Below, in pieces: positions 45,254-56,889 of a DNA stretch of 64,000 nucleotides (positions within the stretch are counted from its first letter, which is position 1; every line of letters starts with the position of its first letter). This stretch comes from Siphonodentalium dalli (Eukaryota; Mollusca; Scaphopoda; Gadilida; Siphonodentaliidae). Position numbers and translations under genes: made by a program. The stretch is taken from NCBI GenBank assembly GCA_032622095.1, contig CP136064.1, forward strand, positions 215,094,205 through 215,158,204. The letters run 5' to 3'. The notes below the pieces were generated by a model that saw only the letters and a program-made list of their open reading frames with translations, did not search any database and was not told the origin of the DNA.

Positions 45254-45554
45254 GGGGTTAACTCTCACCAAATAAAGTACTGAAGGGTACACAGGCTTTG
45301 AAAATGTGCTGAAGGGTACACAGGGTTTGTGATCGGCACTAACACCGTTACTTAAACTGTGTTCCTGAAAGTCAGTTTGTTTTGAGTTCATTTTAATTTT
45401 TATTGGAATGTACATACACATTTTTTCTCTTACAGAAATAATGGCAGACACGAAAACTAAATGCCATTTAAAACGAGATTTCAAAACCTGTGTACACTTC
45501 AGCACATTTTCAAAACCTGTGTACCCTTAAGTACCTTTTTTGGTGAGTGACCCC
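45254..45554. mobile_element. MITE with ~65-bp inverted repeats
   Basis: GGGGTTAACTCTCACCAAAT, AAGTACTGAAGGGTACACAG and TTGAAAATGTGCTGAAG on the left match CTTCAGCACATTTTCAA, CTGTGTACCCTTAAGTAC and TGGTGAGTGACCCC on the right. About 300 bp, non-coding. Confidence 0.85.
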
Positions 45555-46020
45555 TTTGGCGGTACATGTAGTAAGATAGAAAATTCAGCAGTTTTTATAT
45601 ATCAAATACATATTATTACCACTTTATGGGGCATTCTCTACACAGTATCACAGTTTTACCATGCAGTAAGAGACGGTAATGCTCAACATGTAATGTGATG
45701 ACAAAATGTGATGTGCAGGGCCAATAATGACCTACCAACTCATTACCGTCAAATGACTGGTAATTCTCCAATTTTCGCAGTAGTCGTATTCAAAATATCT
45801 TCGCTCACATAAATAAACATTGATTAATTCGATGTTTTGTCATTTGACTCGGGCTGATAAAGGAGTTAAATCAGTGAAATTTTGTTTGTTGTTCCAAAAA
45901 CATTTACTCCCAAATACAGCTTAACACATCCCTCATGTTTCAATAGAAAGTGATAATAATAGTAATAACATGACGCTGTTTGCCATTGTGGTGTATTAGC
46001 AGCTCTCCAAAAATTATTAA
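45555..46020. other. Intergenic; fragment of the 1-985 foldback family
   Basis: 45950-46017 (AATAATAGTAATAACATGAC) resembles the end of the element at 1-985. Its other part resumes after the MITE at 46219 (CAGCTCTTCATC). Otherwise nothing recognised. Confidence 0.45.
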
Positions 46021-46214
46021 CCTTTTCAGTGCCAAGTGCGATTTTTGTATCAACCCATTTCCTTGATCATTTTTCAAATTTATTGATTATAATAATGTGA
46101 TACATTGATGGAAAGAGCTCTAAGAGCTCTTTCCATCAATGTATCACATTATTATAATCAAAATGATCAAGGAAATATGGGTTGATACAAAAATCGGACT
46201 TGGCACTGAAAGGG
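46021..46214. mobile_element. TTAA-target MITE, family 'CCCTTTCAGTGCC'
   Basis: TTAA 46017-46020 and 46215-46218. Near-complete hairpin with centre AGAGCTCTAAGAGCTCT. Inserted into a relative of the 1-985 foldback. Confidence 0.87.
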
Positions 46215-46339
46215 TTAACAGCTCTTCATCTTATAAACAGCTCTTTATTTTACTTCATCTCGGGCCTTTATACGCTCTCGGGCTGCTAGCCATTACATTC
46301 GTTAATACACTGCAAAGCCATACAAAATCATGATATTGT

Positions 46340-46986
46340 ATTGCACATAAGTGGTATTTGTCATATTAGGCCTTTCCACCCAGCAAGCAGCATAATGATT
46401 TGTGGAATGTTTGCCTAATTTAAATGATGAAACAATGGCTGCTCACAGATGACATATTTTTTTCATGAACAGATAAATTTGTTCAAGTTTGATGTAATTA
46501 GATATAAAATATAGAAACTTATAAATATTCATAAAAACATCATAATAAATGCAATGTATGTTTGATTCTTTAGTTAGAAGATCCATTCTGGTCATATGTA
46601 AATTACATGTATTTGTAAATATATGATCTGGCAGTTATTATTTGATATTTACATAGCCCATATGTGTTACACTAAATTCATGTTTGGTGATTGGTGAAGT
46701 GCCAACTGATTTATGCGTATCATATCCCAATAAAACATGCCATAACATGAACCAATGTCACATCTTCTTTACCTGGATGACTAAAAGTGGCAGATAAAAT
46801 AACCTGGCATATTTTTTAAGGGTGCGGCCATAGTCTAATTGATTGATAATTCACAGGTAGAAAATTTGGCTAACTTACAGTGCTGTATGGTATAATATCC
46901 AAACTGCAGACGGATTTCAAAAGAACATTTTCAGCTGAGTTTATTGTAATTAATGAGGAAAAAGCTTTATAAATATAAGAAATGAA
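46340..46986. other. Intergenic AT-rich stretch, nothing recognised
   Basis: No supported feature. Confidence 0.35.
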
Positions 46987-47111
46987 TGTAGTTTGAGCGT
47001 GTTTTATTGTGGGGTACGTCACTGTGGCCGTTGGATCACACAAGTGTGAACAGCAAATGTGCTCCAACAGCCACTGTGGCATACCTTTCAATAAAACACT
47101 CTCAGACTACA
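46987..47111. mobile_element. Small foldback element
   Basis: TGTAGTTTGAGCGTGTTTTA...CACTGTGGC on the left pairs with GCCACTGTGGC...TAAAACACTCTCAGACTACA on the right. 125 bp. Confidence 0.7.
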
Positions 47112-47439
47112 TTAATTTCTTAAGTACTTATATACTGAAAAATTTACATGATTGAGTTTTCGGGACAATATTCTAATTACACAGACAGGGCCATAACTAG
47201 GCTGTTTCGATTGAGAGGTGTCCACCTCTAATTTTTCAAACTTCACCCCCTCGCAAAACACTGGTAAACAAACATTTTGACAATAAGAATTTGTTCCAAA
47301 GGTCCATTTCTATTTTTCATGATAGCCACGTCTGCAATCAATATATTTAATAAATATGGTTAAATAAGTCGATAAAGCAAGTGTTTTTTTTTTCTTTCTC
47401 TTCTAAACAGAAACTGTTGAAAGCTTGAATAGAATGTTT

Positions 47440-47600
47440 AACCCATTCTTTATTAAATATTCATTGACGAGTAGATCCCTCAGGAAATGTTCAGATAATA
47501 AGTTAATTATTATAGAGTTGAACTTATTATCTGAACATTTCCCACAAATAAACAAATAAGTAGGAATCCTGCTATTGTCTGCTTGTGTTTCCTGAACACC
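47440..47600. mobile_element. Palindromic MITE related to 55958-56211
   Basis: Arms GAAATGTTCAGATAATAAGT and ACTTATTATCTGAACATTTC. Left end near TTAACCCATTC. Confidence 0.65.
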
Positions 47601-47639
47601 CCATCCAAATGAATAATATATCATTCCAATATATAATTT

Positions 47640-48221
47640 TATAACTGGGCGGGATAATCCTTTTCGTAAAGAAAGGTTTAAACTTTGTCAGAATTAATTT
47701 TAACCCCACCCCCCCACAGGTACGTATAATAACACGAGGAATGCAATATTGAACAGATAAACATAATCCCTAATTATAAATGCATTGTATGACTCTCATT
47801 TGATGCTTCAACCTGAATGTATAACAGTTTCTGCATGAAATAAGGTTCAGTGATAGATGGAACAATAATGCACATGACATTGCTACTTGTTAATTTTGAA
47901 GATAAAAACAAAATATCAGAAAGTCCAATAAAATATATTTTGATTGTCAATGCTTGCGATTCATTTATTTATCTCAATAAAAGAAATGCCGATTAAAATT
48001 CAAAGACAACAAAACTATAAAAGCACATTTTTTCGTGGTGGTCCAATTTTCATGCTTATCGTGGTTGTACGCACAACCAGGAATTTGCAATTACATGTTC
48101 CCACATTCATCAAGAAAATTTTAGCTGACTTAAATTATTGTCATTTTCAACAATATCATGGGAGTGGACACACAAATTTTGGGGCAGTAAATCTCGATAT
48201 GTGAGTATACCAATGAATTAA
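47640..48221. other. Intergenic, nothing recognised
   Basis: An 86-codon frame at 47944-48204 has no recognisable domain and AT-driven composition. Confidence 0.35.
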
Positions 48222-48673
48222 CCTTTTGAGTGCCACGGTGTGTAAAATCGGCCCTAAAAAAAATTAAAAAAATTTTTTTTATTTTTTTTATATATCTTTT
48301 TGTTTTGGGTTGAAATTTTTTTGGGTATGCTTAAGCATGCTATAGCGAATTTAAAAACAAACTGGATAACACCTTAGGGGCATGTTATAACTCAAAACTA
48401 TCACCAAGTATTCATAGTAATAATTTTGATGCCCATAAAAAACATAAGATTCCCTGGCACAAAACCTACTAAATATGTCTGTTAAAGAATATAACAAAAA
48501 ATTATTAAAATTGTAAAAAATTGTAAAAAATAATAACAAAAGATGAAAAATTGTTAGGCCAATGCATTCTCTTATATATGCGAGGTGACCTATGGTCGAC
48601 TCGCATATATAAGAAAATGCATTGGCACAGGGTATATGGGTTGATACAAAAATCGGACCTGGCACTCAAAGGG
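48222..48673. mobile_element. Degenerate 'CCCTTTCAGTGCC' element containing a second MITE
   Basis: Left end CCTTTTGAGTGCCACGG after TTAA. Right end ATGGGTTGATACAAAAATCG, GGCACTCAAAGGG. Between them, at ~48548-48633, is a hairpin of the 'TTCTCTTATATATG' family. Confidence 0.65.
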
Positions 48674-48862
48674 TTGAATGTAGTCAAATTCTAAGTAAAA
48701 TGTTCAGTAAACCAACTTACAGGCAATATATTAATTTAAAATTATAACATAACAAAAACAGCTTGAACACAGTAAATATATCCCAAACTCATTGCATGTT
48801 TTGAGGAATGAGTATATGTATGTAAATGTGTTTCATCCAGCTTATGATGGCTTATGTTGTTA

Positions 48863-49007
48863 CAGTAATGCCCTAAGTAATCGACTCCTTAACCACAGCA
48901 AGTGAGAGCTTTCCGATGAATGGAAACAAGCCATATTTCCGACTAATCCTAAAAAGTTACCCATAATTCTGCTGTGGTTAAGGAGTCGATTACTTAGGGC
49001 ATTACTG
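48863..49007. mobile_element. TA-target MITE, family 'CAGTAATGCCCTAA', asymmetric
   Basis: CAGTAATGCCCTAAGTAATC...TTACTTAGGGCATTACTG. The left arm lacks ~60 bp present in the right arm, which breaks the hairpin. Confidence 0.82.
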
Positions 49008-49132
49008 TACTTTCAGAGTCCATGATGAGAACGAAAGCCTAATACTGCAATAACTAATTACACCTGCAGTCGGCTGCTCAATTCCCATCAGCCTATAAGG
49101 TGTCTGCACTTCTAATATTTTAACTTGGTCAT

Positions 49133-49275
49133 TTTTCGGAAAAACCCTGTGCCAATGCATTCTCTTATGGAGCTTCCCATATATAAGAGAATACATGGGC
49201 CTAATAATATTTACCTTGACCTTGTAATGTAAGCCAGTGCATTCTCTTATATAAGCGAGGCTCCCTATGGGAGAA
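49133..49275. mobile_element. MITE fragment, family 'GCACTGGCTTACAAG'
   Basis: TTTTTCGGAAAAACCCTGTG, AATGCATTCTCTTATG and GTAAGCCAGTGCATTCTC, ending GAGGCTCCCTATGGGAG. Confidence 0.65.
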
Positions 49276-49929
49276 TGAACAGGATATTTAATGCTGCATC
49301 AGCTACCTTTTGTAAGTAAGTATTAAATGCAAATATATATGACTTATTTTTATCCAGTTTTCAAGGTCTGTCACTCTAAAAGTAATATTGCACAATGTGA
49401 ATGCTTTTCTCTGACTTGATAATTGAATATGATATATATATATATTCTAATTCAAATATATTTTCTGGATAAATATACATATGTTTAGGCTAAAAATAAA
49501 GCATGTTTGCATGTCCATTGTTAGTATGATCTATGGAAATGTCTTCTGTGCTTCTATACTATCTGACAAGTGTATGCGTACCAGTAGCAATTAACCATGT
49601 AACAGAGAAAATTGAAGCCAGAATTGTGTTTTTTTTTTGTCACAGGTAGTAGTTTCATGTTTTAAAAACAAACTGGCTGTTTGTTTAGGAAATATATAAT
49701 GGGTTATGTGATACGTAGCAGGATTTTTTAACAAATTTGAAATTCAGAAAGCAGCGGAAGTTAGAAGTGAGCGAAACCAACACAGTAGGCAAGTTTATGT
49801 CACAGAGATAGCTATATTTTGGGTAATTGTGCATTGTATTGTGCAATATTTTGCTTCTACTTAAATTCACAAATAATAATTAATCTGTACCTTTTATAGA
49901 CTTTAGATTAGTATAATAGCGGTTCAAAC
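49276..49929. other. Intergenic AT-rich stretch
   Basis: A (TA)n run at 49433-49445. No other feature seen. Confidence 0.4.
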
Positions 49930-49937
49930 ACTATGTG

Positions 49938-51337
49938 TAGGGTCCTGCGAATTGGAGATTTTGATCGAATCAAATATCGAATCGAGTCTACGTAATCGAA
50001 TCGAATATCGAATCGAATATCGAATCGAATCATACATGTGTGTTGCATTCTCAATTAGGCATTTAATGTCAATGATTAGACGATTTGAGAAATGTTCTAT
50101 GAACTTCCATGATAACTTGTATGGCGATCAACCGTCGTTCCCGATACTATTAACTTCAATTGAGAATTGTTGAGAGAAAAAAAAACAGATTAAAATGTCC
50201 ATGCGGTCGTAACGACGATTAGATATATAACCACTAAACGGATTATCGGAATTAAAATCACGCACAATTTGTAGAGTTTGCATGTACATGCACAATCGCA
50301 AATCGGCACTCGGAAACACCTGTTTTTATAAACTTGAAGATGCAACAACAGTCGCAGGGTAGCCTGTTTATGTAGTGCTGGATGCTTAGATGTATTGTTG
50401 TCCCAGACGCTTGCGATTTATATACCACGTTGCATTCATCACACGTGTAGTTTCTGCACTACATGCAGCTTTTATCATGTTTAAAATAAACATGAATAAT
50501 GGACGACAAATTGTCAAGTTTCAAGGAACGCTCCGAAATTGAAAGTCAACTTCAAAAGAAAACACCGCCACACGCACTCTTCGACGCCGGGAGCACGTGT
50601 TGTTTACATTCTCGGCAATATTACAGAACGAATGTCGACCGCGACGAATGCGGAGGACGGGAAAGTTACATTTATTTTATTGCTAAATACACTTATTAAG
50701 TAACTTCATTTGGTCGTAACATATATCAACATACCATGCATAAAATCATCTGGCCAATATACATTTGCAATCATATTTCGACGAATCACTAGAAAAGGGG
50801 TTAGCGGTGTACTCCATTGGTACCTCGTGTGCGCGGTTTTAGACAAAACGGGAAAAGTCGCGTGCAGCGATCTGAATAAACTGATGTTTTTGTTGTACAA
50901 TTTGAAAAAGTAGAATTACACCACAAAACTGGATCAAGATATCCATGGTAACTCGAGTAATGACCAATCTGGACAATGCTTTTAAGCATCTCATCGCTAT
51001 TATAATTATCCCTATCGTCGGTCCATCGGCGATCTCTGAGCTTTTGGCTACCATGTTCGAAGCTAGAATTCAGATGTATTTAGTCGTCCTGTAGTGGCTA
51101 ATTACTGGCTATACTTATATTTAATAGCATGCGAACATTCGCGATGTACAATAAGAATTATAAGGTGCATATATTCATAATTTTCGGGAATTATATGGCA
51201 CAGAAACAGCGAAGATCGACGTGTGCACTTGTCCGTAAACAGCTTACTTTTTTGTCAGTGTATATTTGAAATTTCAAGTTCGAAATTTCGAATCGAATTT
51301 GACTTTCGAATCTCAAATCGAATATCGCAGGACCCTA
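49938..51337. mobile_element. hAT-type element, 1.4 kb
   Basis: Ends TAGGGTCCTGCGA/TCGCAGGACCCTA with an 8-bp duplication ACTATGTG (49930-49937 and 51338-51345). The subterminal regions have repeated AATCGAAT/ATTCGAT motifs. The interior (50460-51050) has balanced composition and several 60-70 codon frames on both strands, perhaps transposase remains. None shows a clear BED finger or hAT dimerisation motif. Confidence 0.9.
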
Positions 51338-51345
51338 ACTATGTG

Positions 51346-52187
51346 TGACTCCATATTTTAGCGGAGTGTGTCTCGAGAATTGAATCGGCATTATAACATT
51401 GAAGTATGATATTCTGGAAGTAGATGAATGATATACACAATTAAGCATGTTGAAGGACATCCTTCATTAGCACCAGGTACATTACTGAAAGCGTCATTCT
51501 CACAAAAAAATACACAGAAAACTGAACTTGTGTGTTACTGACTGACAGTGTATGGTGATGATGTAATATCATGATAGATTATAGAGGCCTTGCCTGTAAA
51601 TGAAAGAATGTAATAAGTGATTGGCCAGTAACACACAAATGTTGTTCTGTGTTTATTACATAACCAAAAGACACGTCCAATCGATGTTGTTCGGAAAAAT
51701 ATTTCATGTTAAAATACTTTTCCATTTAAAGTTCCATTTGAAATTATTTCCTGCCAAATTGACATCTGCTCTGAAAACATAAATTATATGGACACAGTAT
51801 GTTTGTTGACATTATGGACATTACTTTGAAATTAATATATTCAAAACTGTCTGAGATGTTAAACACAAGGAATCAACATATCTATTCACATGATAATAAG
51901 CAATCAAATTATTAGCTGATAGGACTTTAGTCTGTCCCAATTTTGACAGAAATGTTTGAAAGCTTGTATTCCCATCTTTTGGAGAGAATGACACATTCGT
52001 ACGACTGTACATGGTGTACCGTGTTAATTTCACAATGGAGAGATTTCGCTTCTAGCATCTAGATTGTTATTATGGCTTCGAGTTAGAATAAGCATTATAT
52101 TTAAGCATCTAGAGAGCAGGGTGTAACTAGAATATAGTTAAGCCTAGATGTGGTGCACAGCTTGTAGATATTTATTATCACATAATA
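51346..52187. other. Intergenic, nothing recognised
   Basis: AT-rich, no inverted repeats or supported exons. Confidence 0.35.
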
Positions 52188-52400
52188 CAGTAATGCCCTA
52201 AATAATCAAATCCTTAACCACAGAAGAATTATGGGTAACTTTTCAGGATTTAGTCGGAAATATGGCTTGTCGCCACTCATCGGAAAGCTCTCAATGAGAG
52301 CTTTCCGATGAATGGCAACAAGCCATATTTCCGACTAAATCCTGAAATGTTACCCATAATTCTGCTGTGGTTAAGGAGTTGATTATTTAGGGCATTATTG
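52188..52400. mobile_element. TA-target MITE, family 'CAGTAATGCCCTAA', long-armed
   Basis: CAGTAATGCCCTAAATAATC to GATTATTTAGGGCATTATTG, arms ~100 bp meeting at GAAAGCTCTCAATGAGAGCTTTC. Confidence 0.87.
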
Positions 52401-52597
52401 TATATGGCACATGATCCATTTGAGATTCTGTGTGTTGTGCACAGCTTGTAGGAATTAAAATTACACTCTTGATCTGGACCAGATTCCCGTAACTGGAGAC
52501 AGCTTGTGGAAATTTCTGATTTCACAACAAAACTGACTTCTATATTTAGTGTAAATTCTGGCCAAGATTCATAATGTGGATATGGTCTACTGCAGCC

Positions 52598-52747
52598 AAG
52601 CCTTGAAATAGGGTGTCTGTCATTTGCAGAATGAGGTCCCCAGAGGGTGAATTTAGTGATGCTACCCCGCATAGTGGGATAGCATCACCATATTCACCAT
52701 CTGGGAACCTCATTCTGCAAATGACAGACACACTATTTCAAGGCTTG
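52598..52747. mobile_element. Foldback MITE, family 'AAGCCTTGAAATA', intact
   Basis: AAGCCTTGAAATAGGGTGTC...ACACACTATTTCAAGGCTT, flanked by the 9-bp direct repeat ACTGCAGCC (52589-52597 and 52748-52756). This is an independent confirmation of the 9-bp duplication seen at 6148. Confidence 0.88.
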
Positions 52748-53109
52748 ACTGCAGCCTTTAATTGTTAGAGACAGAGCATCTTCAAGCTCTTTCTATTGAT
52801 ATACTATACACTGATAAATTCATTTAGCTCCCAGATGAACTTGGAAATCGACCATCAAAATGTCAGAAGCTACAAATGAAATCTCTCTAATATTTCAGAT
52901 ATTAAAACAATGTTCCTGCAACATTTACATCTGGCTGAAGAAGTAAATAAATTACTTAATTACAAACTATAAAAAAGTACAACACCAATCACTGTAAATT
53001 GTGAAATCACTATAATACATGTTCAGGTTTCACTGTCTAAAATTTCTATTTATTTTCATTTTCACCGGGTTTATCATTATTGTTTCTTATATATATTTTA
53101 GTATATATA

Positions 53110-53354
53110 GGACCGGGAATCTAAATCATGATTTGCAAGAAATTTGAGCATTCATTTTTTTCTATAATTTCCAAAGATATCAATCAGCAAGTTATTAGAC
53201 TAATGAGCTATCCTAACAACTCATCTGGGATATTGCAAAAAACGGATATCAAACATTTATTAACACTTAAGGATATTTTGGCAACCTCAACCTCAATGAT
53301 GAATAACCTTGCCATCGCCATTTTCGAGCAAATTATGATTTAGATTCCCGGTCC
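53110..53354. mobile_element. MITE with 27-bp inverted repeats
   Basis: GGACCGGGAATCTAAATCAT and ATTATGATTTAGATTCCCGGTCC at the two ends. A 71-codon frame fills the interior but resembles nothing I know, and is probably chance. Confidence 0.8.
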
Positions 53355-53452
53355 TGATATACTATTAAAATAAATTTTTCTGCAATTCAGGATTTAAGTC
53401 AGTTCACAAATAACCAATATTCAGAAACCAAATTCGCTGGTCCAGTAAAACC

Positions 53453-54389
53453 TCTCCAAATCGGACCCTCTATAAACCAAATCCCTCTCCATACCGAACA
53501 AATTGTCCAGTCACGAATTCACTCAAGTGCATTCTCACTAAAAATTACCTCTGTAAACTGGAAACACTCTACTCCAAACATCGGACAGTTTTCCTTGTCC
53601 ATAAGTGAACGAATTAATTATTTTAACCTCTGAAATCCGAACGCATGTGCGGTAGATTTGACATACTTGATGCGGAGATCTTCTTGGCTTTGGTGTAGAC
53701 TCGGCATCTTTTATAAATTTAAATTCTGGTCTACCTTCAACTCTGAGCGGTAGTTTTCATGATGGCTCATTCATTGTGACAGGTTGATTAAAACTGTATT
53801 GGTGACAATACACTATCAACTTTTAGGAAATTAGTGTTTAATTTGTTTGGACAGTGGTCGTAAAAATAAGAGTCCAACTCAATGCAATGATTGATGTAAA
53901 AACAAAGTGCCCTATTTTCCGTGAAGTCACCATTGTTCACTCAATATGTGAATAAACATGCAGTTATCTAATCAGACACCTGCTGTTATAATCCAGTTCA
54001 AAGCGCTGAACAAAAGACTGCTAATTAAATCAGTATGCATATACAAGAGTACGAAACTACTATACCTGTGCTATATTTGTCAGCGACATTTTAAAAAAAC
54101 TGCAATTACCGTAAAAGTTATTGTTTCCAGGTTTCCTGTCTTATCTATACATGTTTTATTTTTATGTCTTAATATACCATGTTTTTAATTCTTAATATAC
54201 CATGTTTTATCTATTGCTATTTATATTTTATTTGGTACTTTATTGAATAAAGTTTAATTAATCAATAATTAGTTGGTTCTGCTTCGACAACTCTTAGTAA
54301 TACATTCCGATCGTAGTGTGATTTTTTATAAACCAAACACCTCTCTAACCCGAACATAAGGGCCGGTCCGGTTTGGAGAGGTTTTACTG
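53453..54389. mobile_element. Non-autonomous element with pogo/Tc1-like ends
   Basis: CAGTAAAACCTCTCCAAATC and GGTTTGGAGAGGTTTTACTG form ~20-bp inverted repeats. CAGTNNAACCTC is a usual start for pogo-type elements. Degenerate CAGT...TATAAACCAAA motifs occur inside each end. The flanking TA is kept only on the right. Confidence 0.7.
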
Positions 54390-54492
54390 TATTACAGATT
54401 ATGATGTCCTTTTTGCAAGGCTTGCAGTGTGTGCTATAAAAATACACATCTTAAGAGTATGGAATACAAAGTTTGAGCACAACTCCTCTTAA

Positions 54493-55418
54493 CCCTTTCA
54501 GTTCCATGTCTGATTTTTGTATCAACCCATATTTCCGTGATAATTTTTCAATAAATTTGAAAAATGATCAAGGAAATATGGGTTGATACAACAAGAGGTG
54601 TGCACTCGAGTGCTAGCATACCCCCACCGTGGCAAATTCAACCCGCATTATCCGTAAACTCAACAAAAAAGATTTTTAACTTTAAAGAAAAAATCGGACT
54701 AATAATATCGATATGGTGTCACAAGAAGCTTGTACAGAAAAAATTATTCAAATCGGTTCATATTTGTTAAAGTTATGTCGTCTGCGCATGTGCAAAGCTG
54801 GCGTCGCACGGGCTCGGGGACCCGATAAAATTCGTATCCGGGGCAAGATACATTCACATACCAAATTTCAAGTCGATAGCTCCCCCCGTTTCCGAGATCT
54901 CGTCTGCGCATGCGCTGCACGGGCGTCGCACGAAATTATTCAAATCGGTTCATATTTGTTAAAGTTATTAAGTCAGACAGAATTTTCTAAGTCAAAATAA
55001 GTCGAAAATGAAGTGTAATATTACGAAAAACAGTCTGAGCCAATCCCTAGCCGCATCATGTAGAGAGGGTATTGTGAGAAGCATGTATACCAAAAATTAT
55101 TGAAATCGGTTCATATTTGTTAAAGTTATTAAGTCAGACAGAATTTTCTAAGTCAAAATAAATTGAAAAAGAGGCGTAACTTGAAAACAAAAAGTCGGAC
55201 CGAACCGCAATTAGCATCATGCGGAGAGACCGTCCTAAGGAGATTGCATACAGAAAATTATCGAAATCAGTTCATAGTTGTTAGAGTTATGAGGTCGGAC
55301 AGACAAACGGACACACAGAGGGAGAAAGAGTGACGGACGGACGGATGCAGTCAATCCAGTATACCCCCCATTTTCTTCGAAAGTGGGGGTATAAAAATCG
55401 GACTTGGCACTGAAAGGG
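54493..55418. mobile_element. 'CCCTTTCAGTGCC' TTAA MITE interrupted by another element
   Basis: Left part CCCTTTCAGTTCCATGTCTG...GGGTTGATACA, then the element at 54591-55392, then AAAATCGGACTTGGCACTGA-AAGGG-TTAA. Confidence 0.82.
54591..55392. mobile_element. Inserted repeat element 'CAAGAGGTGTGCACTCGAGT'
   Basis: About 800 bp opening ACAAGAGGTGTGCACTCGAG-TGCTAGCATACCCCC and closing GTATACCCCCCATTTTCTTC-GAAAGTGGGGGTAT. It contains direct repeats of AAATCGGTTCATATTTGTTA and GTCGGAC. Internal 60-95 codon frames follow the repeat period and are not genes. Confidence 0.75.
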
Positions 55419-55688
55419 TTAAGATATGACTCTCACAAGAACTGCTTTGATGTCTAGAATACCTGGTGAAGATGAAAACCAGAGAGTATCAAAAACAATA
55501 CTGAATAATATCAGCAGATTATACCTAAATATGTAAATAGCATATAAATATACCATATACCATAGTTAATACTGATATTTGTGTTAGTAAACCCATCACA
55601 ACTGATTACAAGCTAAAATATCTTCGGAAATACTTATATATCAGTATATAAAATATTATAAATAGTTCTCAAAAACAATATTCACAAC

Positions 55689-55913
55689 TTAGAGGTGGGT
55701 TGTTGAGTTGGATTCACTTTTTAATCCATTTTCTACCTGAGATGAATCCTCATACATGGAGGATTTGTCAATACTTTCGAGATTTTCAGCCTCGATAATT
55801 GTGTCTGGTAATTTCTTGCCAAGCGTCTCTGGGAGAAAGAGGGAGAGAATTCCAGAAATGACAGCCATGGATCCGAATATGATAACGGGAACAGACAGCG
55901 AAAGATCTCTCCC
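55689..55913 (-). CDS. SLC22-type organic ion transporter, last exon
   Basis: A 75-codon terminal exon (acceptor ttttcag on the minus strand), starting GRDLSLSVPVIIFGSMAVIS and running through the SLFLPETLGKKLPDTI signature to a hydrophilic tail ending NSTTHL-stop. This is the last membrane helix of a major-facilitator protein followed by LPET-x-G-x-x-LP-x-T-(I/L)-x-(D/E)-x-E, which is diagnostic for the SLC22 (organic cation/anion/carnitine transporter) family. The cytoplasmic tail of ~40 residues is acidic and Ser-rich. It joins in phase 0 to the 56890 exon (APQINRL|GRDLSLS). Substrate cannot be inferred from this part. Convergent with lectin gene 2. No AATAAA was found in the ~250 bp downstream. 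Confidence 0.93.
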   Translation of the reverse strand, partial: GRDLSLSVPVIIFGSMAVISGILSLFLPETLGKKLPDTIIEAENLESIDKSSMYEDSSQVENGLKSESNSTTHL

Positions 55914-55957
55914 CTGAAAATAGATAAGAGTGACTTGTAAGGGAGCTGTTATTTTAA

Positions 55958-56211
55958 CCCTTTCAAAGCTAAATGGATTCTCTCAGTCAGTTAAACAGTG
56001 TACATCAGAATGGTCTATTATTCATTTAGAGGGATGTTAGGGTGATAAAAGCAGAAGACAGATAAATAAAAGTGCTGAATGAGTCCTATTTATTGAGGGA
56101 AATGTTTAGATAATAAGTTCAACAAACGACTTATGGTCGTTTGTTGAACTTATTATCTGAACATTTCCTATTGGATAACTACTCATCAATGATACTTTAG
56201 CATTGAAAGGG
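55958..56211. mobile_element. TTAA-target palindromic MITE in a transporter intron
   Basis: TTAA 55954-55957 and 56212-56215, ends CCCTTTCAAAGCTAAATGG and TTTAGCATTGAAAGGG. The central hairpin is GATAATAAGTTCAACAAACG/CGTTTGTTGAACTTATTATC. Shares only its ends with the 'CCCTTTCAGTGCC' family, so a related but distinct family. Confidence 0.85.
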
Positions 56212-56389
56212 TTAAGTTGGCCATGTTGCATCCTTACGTTATAATGGCATGACCGGGTGCATGTGTATTGCAGTACAAGGCAGAGCTTATGATTTTTGCT
56301 GGTAGGTCCAATATTGGAATAAATACAATATTGGAGACCAAACAATCTATTATAGACAAATTGTTTAACCATTTCATGACAGGAGTGCA

Positions 56390-56535
56390 GCATTAAGGAT
56401 CCTGTGCCAGTGCATTCTCTTATATGCATTCTCCATAGGGAGCCTCGCAAATATAAGAGAATGCACTGGCTTACAAGGTCAAGGAGGTTAATATTTTAGG
56501 GCAATGCAGTCTCTTATATATGTGAGGTGATACAA
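56390..56535. mobile_element. MITE fragment, family 'GCACTGGCTTACAAG', in a transporter intron
   Basis: GCATTAAGGATCCTGTGCCA, ATTCTCTTATATGC, AGAGAATGCACTGGCTTACA. The right part degrades after 56530. Confidence 0.65.
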
Positions 56536-56889
56536 TCAAGTGATTGCATTGACTTAACATAACAAAGATACAAGATGTATTATTCAATATAGTAAATGTT
56601 ATCAACTAAACAAACATATTTTTGCAAAAACGCAGTTCCAATGCATTCTCTCAACTTAAACAAACATGATCAAGGGAGGTAAATCTAATAAAGAAATACT
56701 CAGATTCATACAGGCATCAAGAGATTTTACACAACAGAAAACAGACGAAATGCAACGTCATTTAACAGAAATCTGCTGAATTCACCAGCAATGAAAATTT
56801 AGCTAAAGATGCAGAATTTGTCATTGGCATGTGAATTGCTGGATTTGCGTGAATGTACACCATCTGGAATGATCAAGATTAAAACTGAC

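Noticed and set aside
50499-51054. hAT transposase remains within 49938-51337
   Set aside because: Several short frames are present, but I could not identify a BED finger, catalytic region or dimerisation domain, so no transposase is claimed.
53128-53343. 71-codon reading frame filling a MITE
   Set aside because: Bounded by the inverted repeats themselves; no homology recognised; short non-autonomous elements often have such frames.
54713-55000. 95-codon frame with repeated EIIQIGSYLLKL
   Set aside because: The amino-acid repeat reflects the DNA repeat AAATCGGTTCATATTTGTTA of an inserted element.
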